8,119 nucleotides of DNA from Clostridiaceae bacterium (GTDB lineage: Bacteria; Bacillota; Clostridia; Saccharofermentanales; DTU023): NCBI GenBank assembly GCA_012841255.1, contig DUUZ01000047.1:1-8119 (forward strand). The letters run 5' to 3'. Each line of letters starts with the position of its first letter. Within the stretch, counting starts at the first letter, position 1. This document shows positions 1-5,991 of this stretch, one piece after another. The notes under the pieces are model-generated. The model ran no database searches. It was not told where the DNA came from and was given only the letters and a program-made list of their open reading frames with translations. The position numbers were made by a program, and so were the translations under genes.

Positions 1-1043
1 ACCGGCAGGATCTGCCGCATGAGGGGCTGCTTGCGGATCAGGCCTCCGCTGATGGCCGTGGAGGTCAATTGTCCCAGGATGGCTCCGGCTGCAAGCCCGA
101 TATAGAAAACCGGGGATTGGAAGATGGACTCCTGACGGTTCCAGGCAAAGAGGGCGTGGACAAAGCGGCCCAGGTTGATTCCGCCGAAGAGGACGTAGAG
201 GGGCTGGAGATAGGCGTGCCAGGCCAGTCTTCCGCTTCGGACTCCGGCGTTTTCAGAGGGGCGCCTCCTGTAGAGGTACCAGGCCAGAAGGGTCCACAGG
301 ACGATCATGAGGGCCGCTCGCAAGAGGGACAAAGGCCAGATCATGGAGGTGAAGGGCCCGGCTGCAGGGGTCAGGAACCAAAGCAAAAAGCTGGGCGGAT
401 CGTGGAGGCGCCCGGTCATATCCAGGATATGGAAGATGGAGGTGACCCAGGCCAGCTGGATGCCGATTGCAGTCAGAAAGACGTCAAAAAGGGTTCCGGA
501 GAGGACCAGGAAGACCAGACTGAAGGCGGTCAGTTCCAGGAGGGTCACAAAGAGCCGGATGAAGAGGGGCAGATAGGCCATGAAATGGTCGCCGAAGCCC
601 CAGCCGGACAGAATGAACCAGGTAATGTTTCCGGTGACTGCGAAGATGAGGGTCAGGTCAATCAAGAGGGCCAGAACCCGGCCGAAAAACTGCTGGTTCC
701 GGTCCAGGGGCATGCTGGCTTCCTTGTCGACTGCATTTTTGATGTAGAGGGTCCGGAACTGGACGCTTGCCAGGACCACCAGGGCGGCCAGGGATAAAAA
801 ACCCAGGACTACATGGAGCGGGAGCAGAATGCTGTTCAGGTGCCCGGCCAGGTAATCGGTAATCAAATAGGAGGGCCGGCTGGTCAGAAAACTGTAATTC
901 TCCCGTCCGATGATGAGCAGGGCGATGGGCAGGGCAATGATGAAGAGGAACAGGAAGAGGAAGGTCAGGGACCGGCTCCGTTCCAATGCGTTCCCCAGGA
1001 CCCAGCCCAGGCCGGGCTCTCTTTTTACTTTTTTTGTATTCAT
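1..1043 (-). CDS. ABC-2 type transporter permease (3' end beyond window)
   Basis: Membrane subunit partner of the ABC ATPase encoded just upstream; it would form the translocation path in the cytoplasmic membrane. The frame is open for 347 codons from the ATG at 1043 to the left edge with no stop, so the C-terminus is missing. The start is supported by AAGGGGTG about 9 nt upstream and by an 18-nt gap after the ATPase stop. Hydrophobic segments are seen near residues 26-46, 72-93, 123-147 and 158-182, with more beyond 205. The stretch around 98-122 (TLYIKNAVDKEASMPLDRNQ, then FFGRVLA) resembles the cytosolic coupling segment of Firmicute ABC-2 permeases found beside YtrA regulators, where YLHSKR...LPVSR-like sequences occur. 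The substrate cannot be inferred. Export or cell-envelope stress functions are known for YtrA-linked transporters, but nothing here shows which applies. Confidence 0.8.
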   Translation of the reverse strand, partial: MNTKKVKREPGLGWVLGNALERSRSLTFLFLFLFIIALPIALLIIGRENYSFLTSRPSYLITDYLAGHLNSILLPLHVVLGFLSLAALVVLASVQFRTLYIKNAVDKEASMPLDRNQQFFGRVLALLIDLTLIFAVTGNITWFILSGWGFGDHFMAYLPLFIRLFVTLLELTAFSLVFLVLSGTLFDVFLTAIGIQLAWVTSIFHILDMTGRLHDPPSFLLWFLTPAAGPFTSMIWPLSLLRAALMIVLWTLLAWYLYRRRPSENAGVRSGRLAWHAYLQPLYVLFGGINLGRFVHALFAWNRQESIFQSPVFYIGLAAGAILGQLTSTAISGGLIRKQPLMRQILP

Positions 1044-1061
1044 GGTCACAACACCCCTTCG

Positions 1062-2024
1062 TCAGGCCAGGAGTTCACTCACGGCATAGGCCTTCTGGCT
1101 GAGTTCGTAGATGAAGACCTCCTCGAGTGAGAGGGGCAGGACATCGAGCAGGAGCGGCCGTTTTTCCTCCAGGACCCGGCGGACTTCCCTTTCGCTGTTG
1201 CGTGCCAGGATTTCGACCAGGGATCCGCGGGTCCGCCATTGCAGGACCTGGAGCCCCGCTTCCCGGAGCATATCCTCGGTCATGGGTTCGGCGAAGGCCG
1301 CCTGGACCTTGACAATACTGAGGCGGAGCTTGTCCAGTTCTTCGACAAAGAGGAGGCCGCCCTGGTGGAGCAGGCCCACATGGTCGCAGAAATCCTCCAA
1401 TTCCCGCAGGTTCTGGGAGGCGATGAGGACGGTCATCTGCTGGTCGGCGACCTGCCGGGCCAGAACCCGTTTCAGGTTCTGACGCATGACCGGGTCAAGG
1501 CCGTCAAAGGCTTCATCCATGAGGAGGAGTCTGGGGTTGGCGGCGATAGCCAGAATGACTGCGGCCTGACGCTGCATGCCCCGGGACATGCGGTCCAGTC
1601 TCCCGTTTTCATCCAGGGGGAAGATCTGCAGGAGTTCTTCGTAGAGGGATGGATCCCATTTCAGGTAGAGGGAGCTGTAAAGCCGGGCCATCTTTTTCAG
1701 GGTTTCAAAATGGAAGTAGGGCTGGTCGGAGACGAACTGGATATCTTCCTTGGCCCTGGTGTTTTCATAGACCACCCGGCCCTCGTAGAGCATATGGCCC
1801 GCGGTCGGCTTGTAGACGCCAGCCGCCAGCCGCAGGAAGGTGGACTTTCCCGCCCCGTTGGAGCCGATCAGGCCGAAGATGGACGCGCCTTCAATCCGGC
1901 AGGAGACCTCTTCCAGGGCCTTGACCTGGCCGAAGTGCTTGCTCAGCCGGTCTGTTGACAGAATCGCCTGATTATCTGTTGTTTGATTTGATTGGTTTTC
2001 CATATCTTTATCCGCCTTCTTCAT
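1062..2024 (-). CDS. ABC transporter ATP-binding protein, YtrB-like
   Basis: Cytoplasmic ATPase that powers the adjacent permease. Visible motifs are Walker A GSNGAGKST (54-62), an ABC signature variant MSRGMQRQ (146-153), and Walker B LLLMDE (166-171) followed by the D-loop GLD (175-177). About 80 residues of C-terminal accessory sequence follow, as is common in ABC-2 exporters. The length of 320 aa is normal for this class. The oddity is at residue 204: the H-switch reads IASQNLRELEDFCDHVG, where relatives usually have SSHNLRELED, so the conserved His is Gln (codon CAG). The start ATG at 2024 overlaps the upstream regulator's stop as ATGA, implying translational coupling, with AAGGA 8 nt upstream. 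Met8 is an alternative start. The Ser/Asn/Gln-rich residues 9-19 look disordered. The ABC assignment is firm; the substrate is unknown. Confidence 0.93.
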   Translation of the reverse strand: MKKADKDMENQSNQTTDNQAILSTDRLSKHFGQVKALEEVSCRIEGASIFGLIGSNGAGKSTFLRLAAGVYKPTAGHMLYEGRVVYENTRAKEDIQFVSDQPYFHFETLKKMARLYSSLYLKWDPSLYEELLQIFPLDENGRLDRMSRGMQRQAAVILAIAANPRLLLMDEAFDGLDPVMRQNLKRVLARQVADQQMTVLIASQNLRELEDFCDHVGLLHQGGLLFVEELDKLRLSIVKVQAAFAEPMTEDMLREAGLQVLQWRTRGSLVEILARNSEREVRRVLEEKRPLLLDVLPLSLEEVFIYELSQKAYAVSELLA

Positions 2025-2410
2025 TCCTGGTTTCCTTCCCCTTCCTCGGCGATACAGGCGTCGAGCAGGGAATGGAGTGTCTCATTGGGGATGCCGGCCA
2101 CCCAGGCAACATGTACGGCTGCCCGGAAGTTCCGTCTGATTTCTTCTTTTTCCACCTGTTTGCTGTCGCCCCGGCCGGCAAGGAAGTTGCCTTTTCCGGA
2201 GACAGCGTAGATGAGGTTTTCCTGTTCCAGCTCCCGGTAGGCCTTTTGCACTGTGTTGGGATTGATGCCCAGCTCAGTAGCCAGCTGCCTGACCGAAGGG
2301 AGCTGTTCATGCGGCTTGATCAGGCCCAGGGCCGCCATGCGGTGGAAGGACCGTTTCAGCTGCAGGTAAAGCGGTACCCCGCTTTGCAGATTAATTTCCG
2401 GATAGACCAT
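2021..2410 (-). CDS. GntR family transcriptional regulator, YtrA subfamily
   Basis: Small DNA-binding repressor, probably controlling its own ABC transporter operon. At 129 aa it has the compact YtrA architecture: an N-terminal winged helix-turn-helix and only a short dimerisation tail instead of a large ligand domain. The opening (GVPLYLQLKRSF, residues 11-22) and the HTH/wing region (LPSVRQLATELGINPNTVQK at 37-56, then AYRELEQENL and the wing GKGNF at 72-76) are characteristic. The start is backed by AAGGAG 7 nt upstream. It is the first gene of the operon, its stop overlaps the ATPase start, and a large inverted repeat lies in its promoter, all typical of YtrA autoregulation. The inducing signal is unknown; in related systems it is often a cell-wall-active antibiotic or stress, but that is family knowledge rather than something seen here. 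Confidence 0.92.
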   Translation of the reverse strand: MVYPEINLQSGVPLYLQLKRSFHRMAALGLIKPHEQLPSVRQLATELGINPNTVQKAYRELEQENLIYAVSGKGNFLAGRGDSKQVEKEEIRRNFRAAVHVAWVAGIPNETLHSLLDACIAEEGEGNQE

Positions 2411-2435
2411 GACGCACTCCTTCTATACAGCGTCA

Positions 2436-2464
2436 TAACTGTACTAATTCATGTAGTACGGTTA
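2436..2464. promoter_or_regulatory. Putative YtrA operator (29-bp inverted repeat)
   Basis: Two 11-nt arms, TAACTGTACTA (2436-2446) and TAGTACGGTTA (2454-2464), are complementary at 10 of 11 positions around a 7-nt centre; the inner GTACTA/TAGTAC is perfect. The repeat abuts the -10 box and covers the expected transcription start of the regulator's own operon, the classic position for repression by steric block. Binding by the adjacent GntR protein is inferred from position and from the autoregulation usual in the YtrA subfamily. Confidence 0.65.
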
Positions 2465-2492
2465 AGATACTCTCTTCTTCCCAGCCTGTCAA
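2464..2492 (-). promoter_or_regulatory. Promoter of the ytrA-type ABC operon
   Basis: Reading the minus strand, a perfect -35 TTGACA (top-strand 2487-2492) is followed by a 17-nt spacer and a -10 TATCTT (top-strand 2464-2469, four of six matches to TATAAT). Transcription would start near 2457, inside the inverted repeat, giving a leader of roughly 47 nt before the regulator's start codon. Confidence 0.7.
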
Positions 2493-2531
2493 GCAGGTTA
2501 AAACAGAAGCAGCAAAAAGAGGCGATCAAGC

Positions 2532-2924
2532 ATGACAGACCAATATAAAGAGTACTTTGCAGATATTTTGAACCAACTGACCGGCCGGGACATCCCCCGG
2601 TCCCGGATTCTGGCCGTCCGGCGAATGAAGGACGGCGCCTGTCTCCTTCTTCGGGGAGCTGAAGAGCCAGTCTCCCGGACAGATTTTTTTCTTCTTCGAC
2701 CGGACCCTTCCTTTGCCGGTTAAAGGGCTGACCGCCGTCTGCAATCTGCCGTATTTCCCGGCTCCGCCTGAATCCGCGGCCTGTCCGATCTGGAAATTTT
2801 AGACGGGGATATTGTCCTGTCTTCCGGCAGCCGTCCGGGGCTCTGGCAGGGTATTGAGGGGGTCGGCATCGGAAGGGGCGGCCGGCCCCTATCTTGCAGA
2901 CAAGGTCAGGGCCCTGAGCGCTAG
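2532..2924 (+). pseudogene. Possible frame-disrupted gene remnant, unrecognised
   Basis: An ATG at 2532, with AAAGAGG about 9 nt upstream, opens a 63-codon frame (starts MTDQYKEYFADILNQL) that stops at 2721-2723. Codon third positions are GC-rich, as in neighbouring genes, only until about 2640. After that the coding-like signature moves to the +1 frame (includes GQIFFFFDRTLPLPVKGLTA, stop at 2800-2802). It then returns to the first frame (2772-2924, includes SDLEILDGDIVLSSGSRPG), with another coding-like stretch near 2880-2930 in the +1 frame. This pattern fits a single ancestral reading frame broken by at least two indels. I do not recognise the product. Alternatives are a genuine 63-aa protein with unrelated downstream sequence, or sequencing errors. 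The stretch holds no other gene that I can support. Confidence 0.35.
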
Positions 2925-2929
2925 GGATG

Positions 2930-2955
2930 AAAAAAGGACCGCCGGCCGGCGGTCC
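2930..2955 (-). terminator. Rho-independent terminator of the pnt operon
   Basis: A perfect 20-bp palindrome, GGACCGCCGGCCGGCGGTCC (2936-2955), lies 35 nt past the pntB stop in the direction of transcription. It is followed on the minus strand by six T residues (top-strand A2930-A2935). The palindrome has no built-in loop, so the central 4 nt would form the turn. The other flank is pyrimidine-rich (CTTCTCTT), so weak bidirectional action is possible. Confidence 0.8.
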
Positions 2956-2990
2956 CTTCTCTTCATTGCAAGGCCTTTTATGAATTGCTC

Positions 2991-5603
2991 TTAACAGCCC
3001 CGATAGGCCCGGATGAGTCCATCCAGGGTGGCCTTGGCATCCCCCAGAAGCAGGGCAATCTTGTCACCTCTGCCCTCGTCATAGAGGGGGTTGTCGACTC
3101 CGGCATAGCCGGGCAGTTTATCGAAATTACAGATGATCACGTGTTTGGCGTCTTCCACATCCAGGATGGGCATCCCGTAGATGGGGGTCCCTTCTGCGGT
3201 GTTGGCCGCGGGGTTGACCACGTCGTTGGCTCCGATGACGATGGCGACATCGGTCTCCTTGAACTCGGGATTGATGTCCTGCATTTCGTGGAGCTTGTCA
3301 TAGGGGACGTCGACTTCAGCCAGAAGGACATTCATGTGACCCGGCATACGGCCGGCGACGGGGTGGATGGCAAACTTGACTTCCTTGCCGGCAGCCTCCA
3401 GTTCAGCCATCAGGGTTTTGACCGTGGACTGGGCCTGGGAAAGGGCCATGCCGTAACCCGGGACGATGATGACCCGATCGGCCTCAAAGAGCCAGCGGCC
3501 GCCCTCCTCTTCCGGAGAGGCGGATCCGTCTGCCAATTTTTCCGGCACTTTACAGGTCCTGTAGGCCTGCATAATCTCGTTCAAGGTGGCCTTGGCATCG
3601 CCCAGCATGAGGGAGACGTGATCGGAGCGCCCCTCCTCGTAGAGGGGGTTGTCCACGCCCGCATAGCCGGGGAGTTTGTCGAAGTTGCAGATGATGACAT
3701 GTTTGGCATCTTCGACATCCAGGATGGGCATGCCGTAGATGGGGGTGTCCACGGCCGTATTGGCCGCAGGGTTCACGACGTCGTTGGCCCCGATGACGAT
3801 GACCACGTCCGTGTTCTTGAACTCAGGGTTGATGTCTTCCATCTCCCGGAGCTTGTCGTAGGGGATGTCCACTTCGGCCAAAAGGACGTTCATGTGACCC
3901 GGCATGCGGCCGGCCACGGGGTGGATGGCGAAGTCAACAGTCTTGCCTTCATCCTCCAGTTCGGACATCAATTGCTTGACGACGGACTGGGCCTGGGACA
4001 GGGCCATGCCGTAGCCGGGCACCATGATGACCCGGCCGGCTTCGCGCAGCCAGGTCCCCGCCCGGAGTTCAGGGGTCATGGCTTCTTCCGTAAGGGGGGC
4101 AGCGCTGACAGCACCTTCCTCCCGGTAGGCCTTCATGATGGCGTTCAGGGTTTCCTTGGCGTCCCCCAGCATGAGGGCGACATGGTCCTGCCGTCCGCCG
4201 TCATAGAGGGGATTGTCCACGCCGGCATAGCCGGGCCGGGTGTCAAAGTTGCACATGATGACATTCTTGGCGTCTTCGACATCCAGGATGGGCATGCCGT
4301 AGATGGGGGTTCCCTCAGCGGTGTTGGCCGCGGGGTTGACCACGTCGTTGGCCCCGATGACGATGGCGACATCGGTGTCCCTGAACTCGTCGTTGATGTC
4401 CTGCATCTCGTAGAGTTTGTCGTAGGGGATATCCACTTCGGCCAAAAGGACATTCATGTGGCCCGGCATGCGGCCGGCCACGGGATGGATGGCGAATTTG
4501 ACTTCCTTGCCGGCGGCCTCAAGTTCGGTCATCAGCTGTTTGACCGTGGACTGGGCCTGTGAAAGCGCCATGCCGTAACCCGGGACGATGATGACCCGTT
4601 CGGCTGCTTTCAGCCAGAGTCCGCAGGACTGGTCGGAAGGCAGGGAGAGGGGCTCTGCCGCTTCTTCCTTGACGGCCTCTTTTGGCTTGGCGGCCTGGGG
4701 CTTGCCCGCGGCCGAAGTTTTGCCAAGGAGGATATCCAGGAGTTTGCGGTTCATGGCCCGGCACATGATCTGGGTCAGAAGGAGGCCTGAGGCTCCGACG
4801 ACGCCGCCCACGGCGACCAGGAGGGGGTCTGAGATGGCCATGCCGGCGATGGAGCCCGCAACACCCGACAGGGAGTTGAGCAGCGAAATCGTGATGGGCA
4901 TGTCGGCGCCGCCCACCCGGATGGCGAAGATGACCCCGAAGGCGCCGGAGACGACGGCACTGAGGATAATGAGGATGGCCTTCAGAGCCGTGACTGCCAG
5001 AAGGGACGGCAGGGCCAGCAGGATAACGGTGACAAGTGAGAGCACCAGGGTCATGCCTGTCCAGACCGGATGGCCCTTCAGAACGATGGGTTTTTGCGGC
5101 AGGACATTATGCAGTTTCCCGGCTGCCACCAGGCTGCCCGTCAGGGTCAGGGATCCGACAAAGATGGCCAGACCCGCGGTCAGAAGCGAGAAGGTTGTTT
5201 CATTTGGTGCGGCATGGATCAGGGTCAGGATTCCGGCCAGCATGGAGGCCCCGCCTCCGAAGCCGTTCAGGAGTCCCACCATCTGGGGCATCTGGATCAT
5301 CTTGACTTTCATGGTGGCCCAGATCCCGATCAGCAGTGCGGCCAGCATGGCAATCCAGAGTTCCACGACCGAGAAGATTTTGAAATACCAAAGGGTCAGA
5401 ATGATGGCCAGGAGCATGCTGAAGGCTCCCAGGGCGTTGCCTTTGACAGAGGTTTCCACCCGGCTCATCAGCGAGATGCCGACCAGGACGGCCAGGGTCA
5501 GGACGCCGGCCGCAATGTAGTAAATGAGGGTTTCAGTGGATGTTGCACCTGCTGCGACCAGAAGTGCCGGCAGGACGGACAGTCTGGAGAGAATGAGTGC
5601 CAT
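2991..5603 (-). CDS. pntB: NAD(P) transhydrogenase subunit beta with three tandem NADP(H)-binding domains
   Basis: Membrane subunit of the proton-translocating transhydrogenase, which couples hydride transfer between NADH and NADP+ to proton flow across the cytoplasmic membrane. Residues about 25-280 are the polytopic domain II, with the family stretches QMPQMVGLLNGFGGGA (104-119), GGADMPITISLLNSLSG (231-247) and IMCRAMNR (279-286). An Ala/Lys/Pro/Glu-rich linker (294-325) leads to domain III. This domain is repeated three times: about 326-494, 514-682 and 700-868. Each copy has VPGYGMALSQAQ, HPVAGRMPGHMNVLLAEVD, IGANDVVNPAA and GYAGVDNPLY. Linkers of about 20 residues separate the copies. 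E. coli PntB is 462 aa with one domain III; this protein is 870 aa. Position 113 is Asn where E. coli has proton-relay His91, and the KRSM motif is replaced in every copy. The start overlaps the pntA2 stop as TAATG, with GGGAGGG upstream. Confidence 0.95.
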   Translation of the reverse strand: MALILSRLSVLPALLVAAGATSTETLIYYIAAGVLTLAVLVGISLMSRVETSVKGNALGAFSMLLAIILTLWYFKIFSVVELWIAMLAALLIGIWATMKVKMIQMPQMVGLLNGFGGGASMLAGILTLIHAAPNETTFSLLTAGLAIFVGSLTLTGSLVAAGKLHNVLPQKPIVLKGHPVWTGMTLVLSLVTVILLALPSLLAVTALKAILIILSAVVSGAFGVIFAIRVGGADMPITISLLNSLSGVAGSIAGMAISDPLLVAVGGVVGASGLLLTQIMCRAMNRKLLDILLGKTSAAGKPQAAKPKEAVKEEAAEPLSLPSDQSCGLWLKAAERVIIVPGYGMALSQAQSTVKQLMTELEAAGKEVKFAIHPVAGRMPGHMNVLLAEVDIPYDKLYEMQDINDEFRDTDVAIVIGANDVVNPAANTAEGTPIYGMPILDVEDAKNVIMCNFDTRPGYAGVDNPLYDGGRQDHVALMLGDAKETLNAIMKAYREEGAVSAAPLTEEAMTPELRAGTWLREAGRVIMVPGYGMALSQAQSVVKQLMSELEDEGKTVDFAIHPVAGRMPGHMNVLLAEVDIPYDKLREMEDINPEFKNTDVVIVIGANDVVNPAANTAVDTPIYGMPILDVEDAKHVIICNFDKLPGYAGVDNPLYEEGRSDHVSLMLGDAKATLNEIMQAYRTCKVPEKLADGSASPEEEGGRWLFEADRVIIVPGYGMALSQAQSTVKTLMAELEAAGKEVKFAIHPVAGRMPGHMNVLLAEVDVPYDKLHEMQDINPEFKETDVAIVIGANDVVNPAANTAEGTPIYGMPILDVEDAKHVIICNFDKLPGYAGVDNPLYDEGRGDKIALLLGDAKATLDGLIRAYRGC
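3000..3506 (-). repeat. pntB domain III, copy 3 (C-terminal)
   Basis: Encodes residues 700-868, offset 186 residues from copy 2, and ends two residues before the stop. Its first half matches copy 1 (STVK, AAGKEVKFA, DVAIV, NTAEGTP) while its last third matches copy 2 (HVIICNFDKLPGYAGV, GDAKATL). The DNA differs from the other copies at many synonymous positions, so it is not a recent or assembly-generated duplicate. Confidence 0.92.
3558..4064 (-). repeat. pntB domain III, copy 2 (central)
   Basis: Encodes residues 514-682, offset 188 residues from copy 1. All motifs are intact, with private changes in its first half: RVIMVPGYG instead of RVIIVPGYG, DEGKTVDFA instead of AAGKEVKFA, and NTAVDTP instead of NTAEGTP. 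The NADP-phosphate region reads CNFDKLPGYAGV (639-650). The following linker (683-699) contains TCKVPEKLADGSASPEE. Confidence 0.92.
4122..4628 (-). repeat. pntB domain III, copy 1 (membrane-proximal)
   Basis: Encodes PntB residues 326-494. The nucleotide-binding loop VPGYG is at 340-344, GRMPGHMN at 377-384 and GANDVVNPAA at 417-426. The segment CNFDTRPGYAGV at 451-462 occupies the place of the KRSM motif of typical enzymes. Asp420 matches the functionally important Asp392 of E. coli PntB. The linker after it (about 495-513) contains EEGAVSAAPLTEEAM. Confidence 0.92.
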
Positions 5604-5908
5604 TATTTCTTCCCTCCCTCTTCCGTCTTGCTGCCGCGGAACATGCGCAGCATGCGGTGGGTGACGCCGAAGCCGCTGACCACATTAAGCATGGCCAGGA
5701 CGATGGCGACAAAGCCCATGATCTTGCTGCCCCAGTGCGCCGCCATGGCGGTTGCGGACAGGCAGCCCAGGACGGTGACGCCTGAAAAAGCATTCATCCC
5801 TGACATGAGCGGGGTATGAAGGAGGCTGGGGACCCGGTTGATGATCTTGTAGCCGACCAGGGTAGCCGCAACGAAGACGGCGATGAGGATGCCCTGTGTT
5901 GTTGTCAT
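5603..5908 (-). CDS. pntA2: NAD(P) transhydrogenase subunit alpha part 2 (membrane subunit)
   Basis: Small integral membrane protein of 101 aa that supplies the alpha-side helices of the proton channel, corresponding to the C-terminal membrane part of fused PntA in E. coli. Three or four hydrophobic segments are seen (about 5-23, 30-50, 55-75, 80-92), with the family signature LLHTPLMSGMNAFSGVTVLG at 29-48. Residue 42 is Ser, at the position I recall as the proton-relay His42 of the Thermus enzyme. The Met at 5908 is chosen because a perfect AAGGAG lies 6 nt upstream. An upstream in-frame ATG at 5977 would add 23 residues but lies inside a hairpin and has no ribosome binding site. The stop overlaps the pntB start by one base (TAATG), indicating translational coupling. 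Confidence 0.93.
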   Translation of the reverse strand: MTTTQGILIAVFVAATLVGYKIINRVPSLLHTPLMSGMNAFSGVTVLGCLSATAMAAHWGSKIMGFVAIVLAMLNVVSGFGVTHRMLRMFRGSKTEEGGKK

Positions 5909-5914
5909 AGAGAA

Positions 5915-5920
5915 CTCCTT
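5915..5920 (-). promoter_or_regulatory. Ribosome binding site fixing the pntA2 start
   Basis: The minus strand reads AAGGAG 6 nt before the ATG at 5908. This decides for the 101-aa form over the longer open frame from 5977. Confidence 0.85.
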
Positions 5921-5946
5921 ACTGATTTGAATTGATTCTGCGACAG

Positions 5947-5977
5947 AAAAATGCCGCACCCCTGGAGGGTGCGGCAT
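5947..5977 (-). terminator. Terminator-like hairpin inside the pnt operon (pntA1-pntA2 gap)
   Basis: Perfect 11-bp inverted arms ATGCCGCACCC (5951-5961) and GGGTGCGGCAT (5967-5977) enclose a 5-nt loop. On the minus strand the stem runs directly into TTTTT then CTGT. It lies 15 nt past the pntA1 stop and 39 nt before the pntA2 start codon. The structure has all the marks of an intrinsic terminator, yet pntA2 and pntB must be expressed to make the enzyme. It may therefore be a partial terminator, a regulated attenuator, or a 3'-end stabilising structure. I see no convincing promoter between it and pntA2. Confidence 0.75.
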
Positions 5978-5991
5978 GCCTTGCGGGGTTT

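Noticed and set aside
69..1130. Plus-strand open frames rich in Glu, Gln and Gly at the left edge
   Set aside because: Antisense of the hydrophobic permease; the composition is what the complement of Leu/Phe/Pro codons gives.
1239..1958. 239-codon plus-strand open frame opposite the ABC ATPase
   Set aside because: Shadow of the ATPase, whose Walker motifs are clear on the minus strand.
2985..4562. 525-codon open frame on the plus strand across pntB
   Set aside because: It is antisense to the triplicated domain III; its own repetitive look (VHHVG, DDDGDIG and similar) mirrors those repeats, and it has no ribosome binding site or recognised family.
3000..4628. Assembly artefact as the cause of the three domain III copies
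   Set aside because: The copies differ at many synonymous and several amino-acid positions and have distinct linkers, so duplicated reads cannot explain them, although long-read confirmation is still worthwhile.
4588..5520. 310-codon plus-strand open frame opposite the PntB membrane domain
   Set aside because: Arg/Pro/Met-rich shadow of a hydrophobic GC-rich gene; no start signals, and the minus-strand reading is unmistakably PntB.
5909..5977. 23-residue N-terminal extension of pntA2
   Set aside because: The upstream ATG lies in the hairpin arm without a ribosome binding site, whereas 5908 has a perfect AAGGAG.
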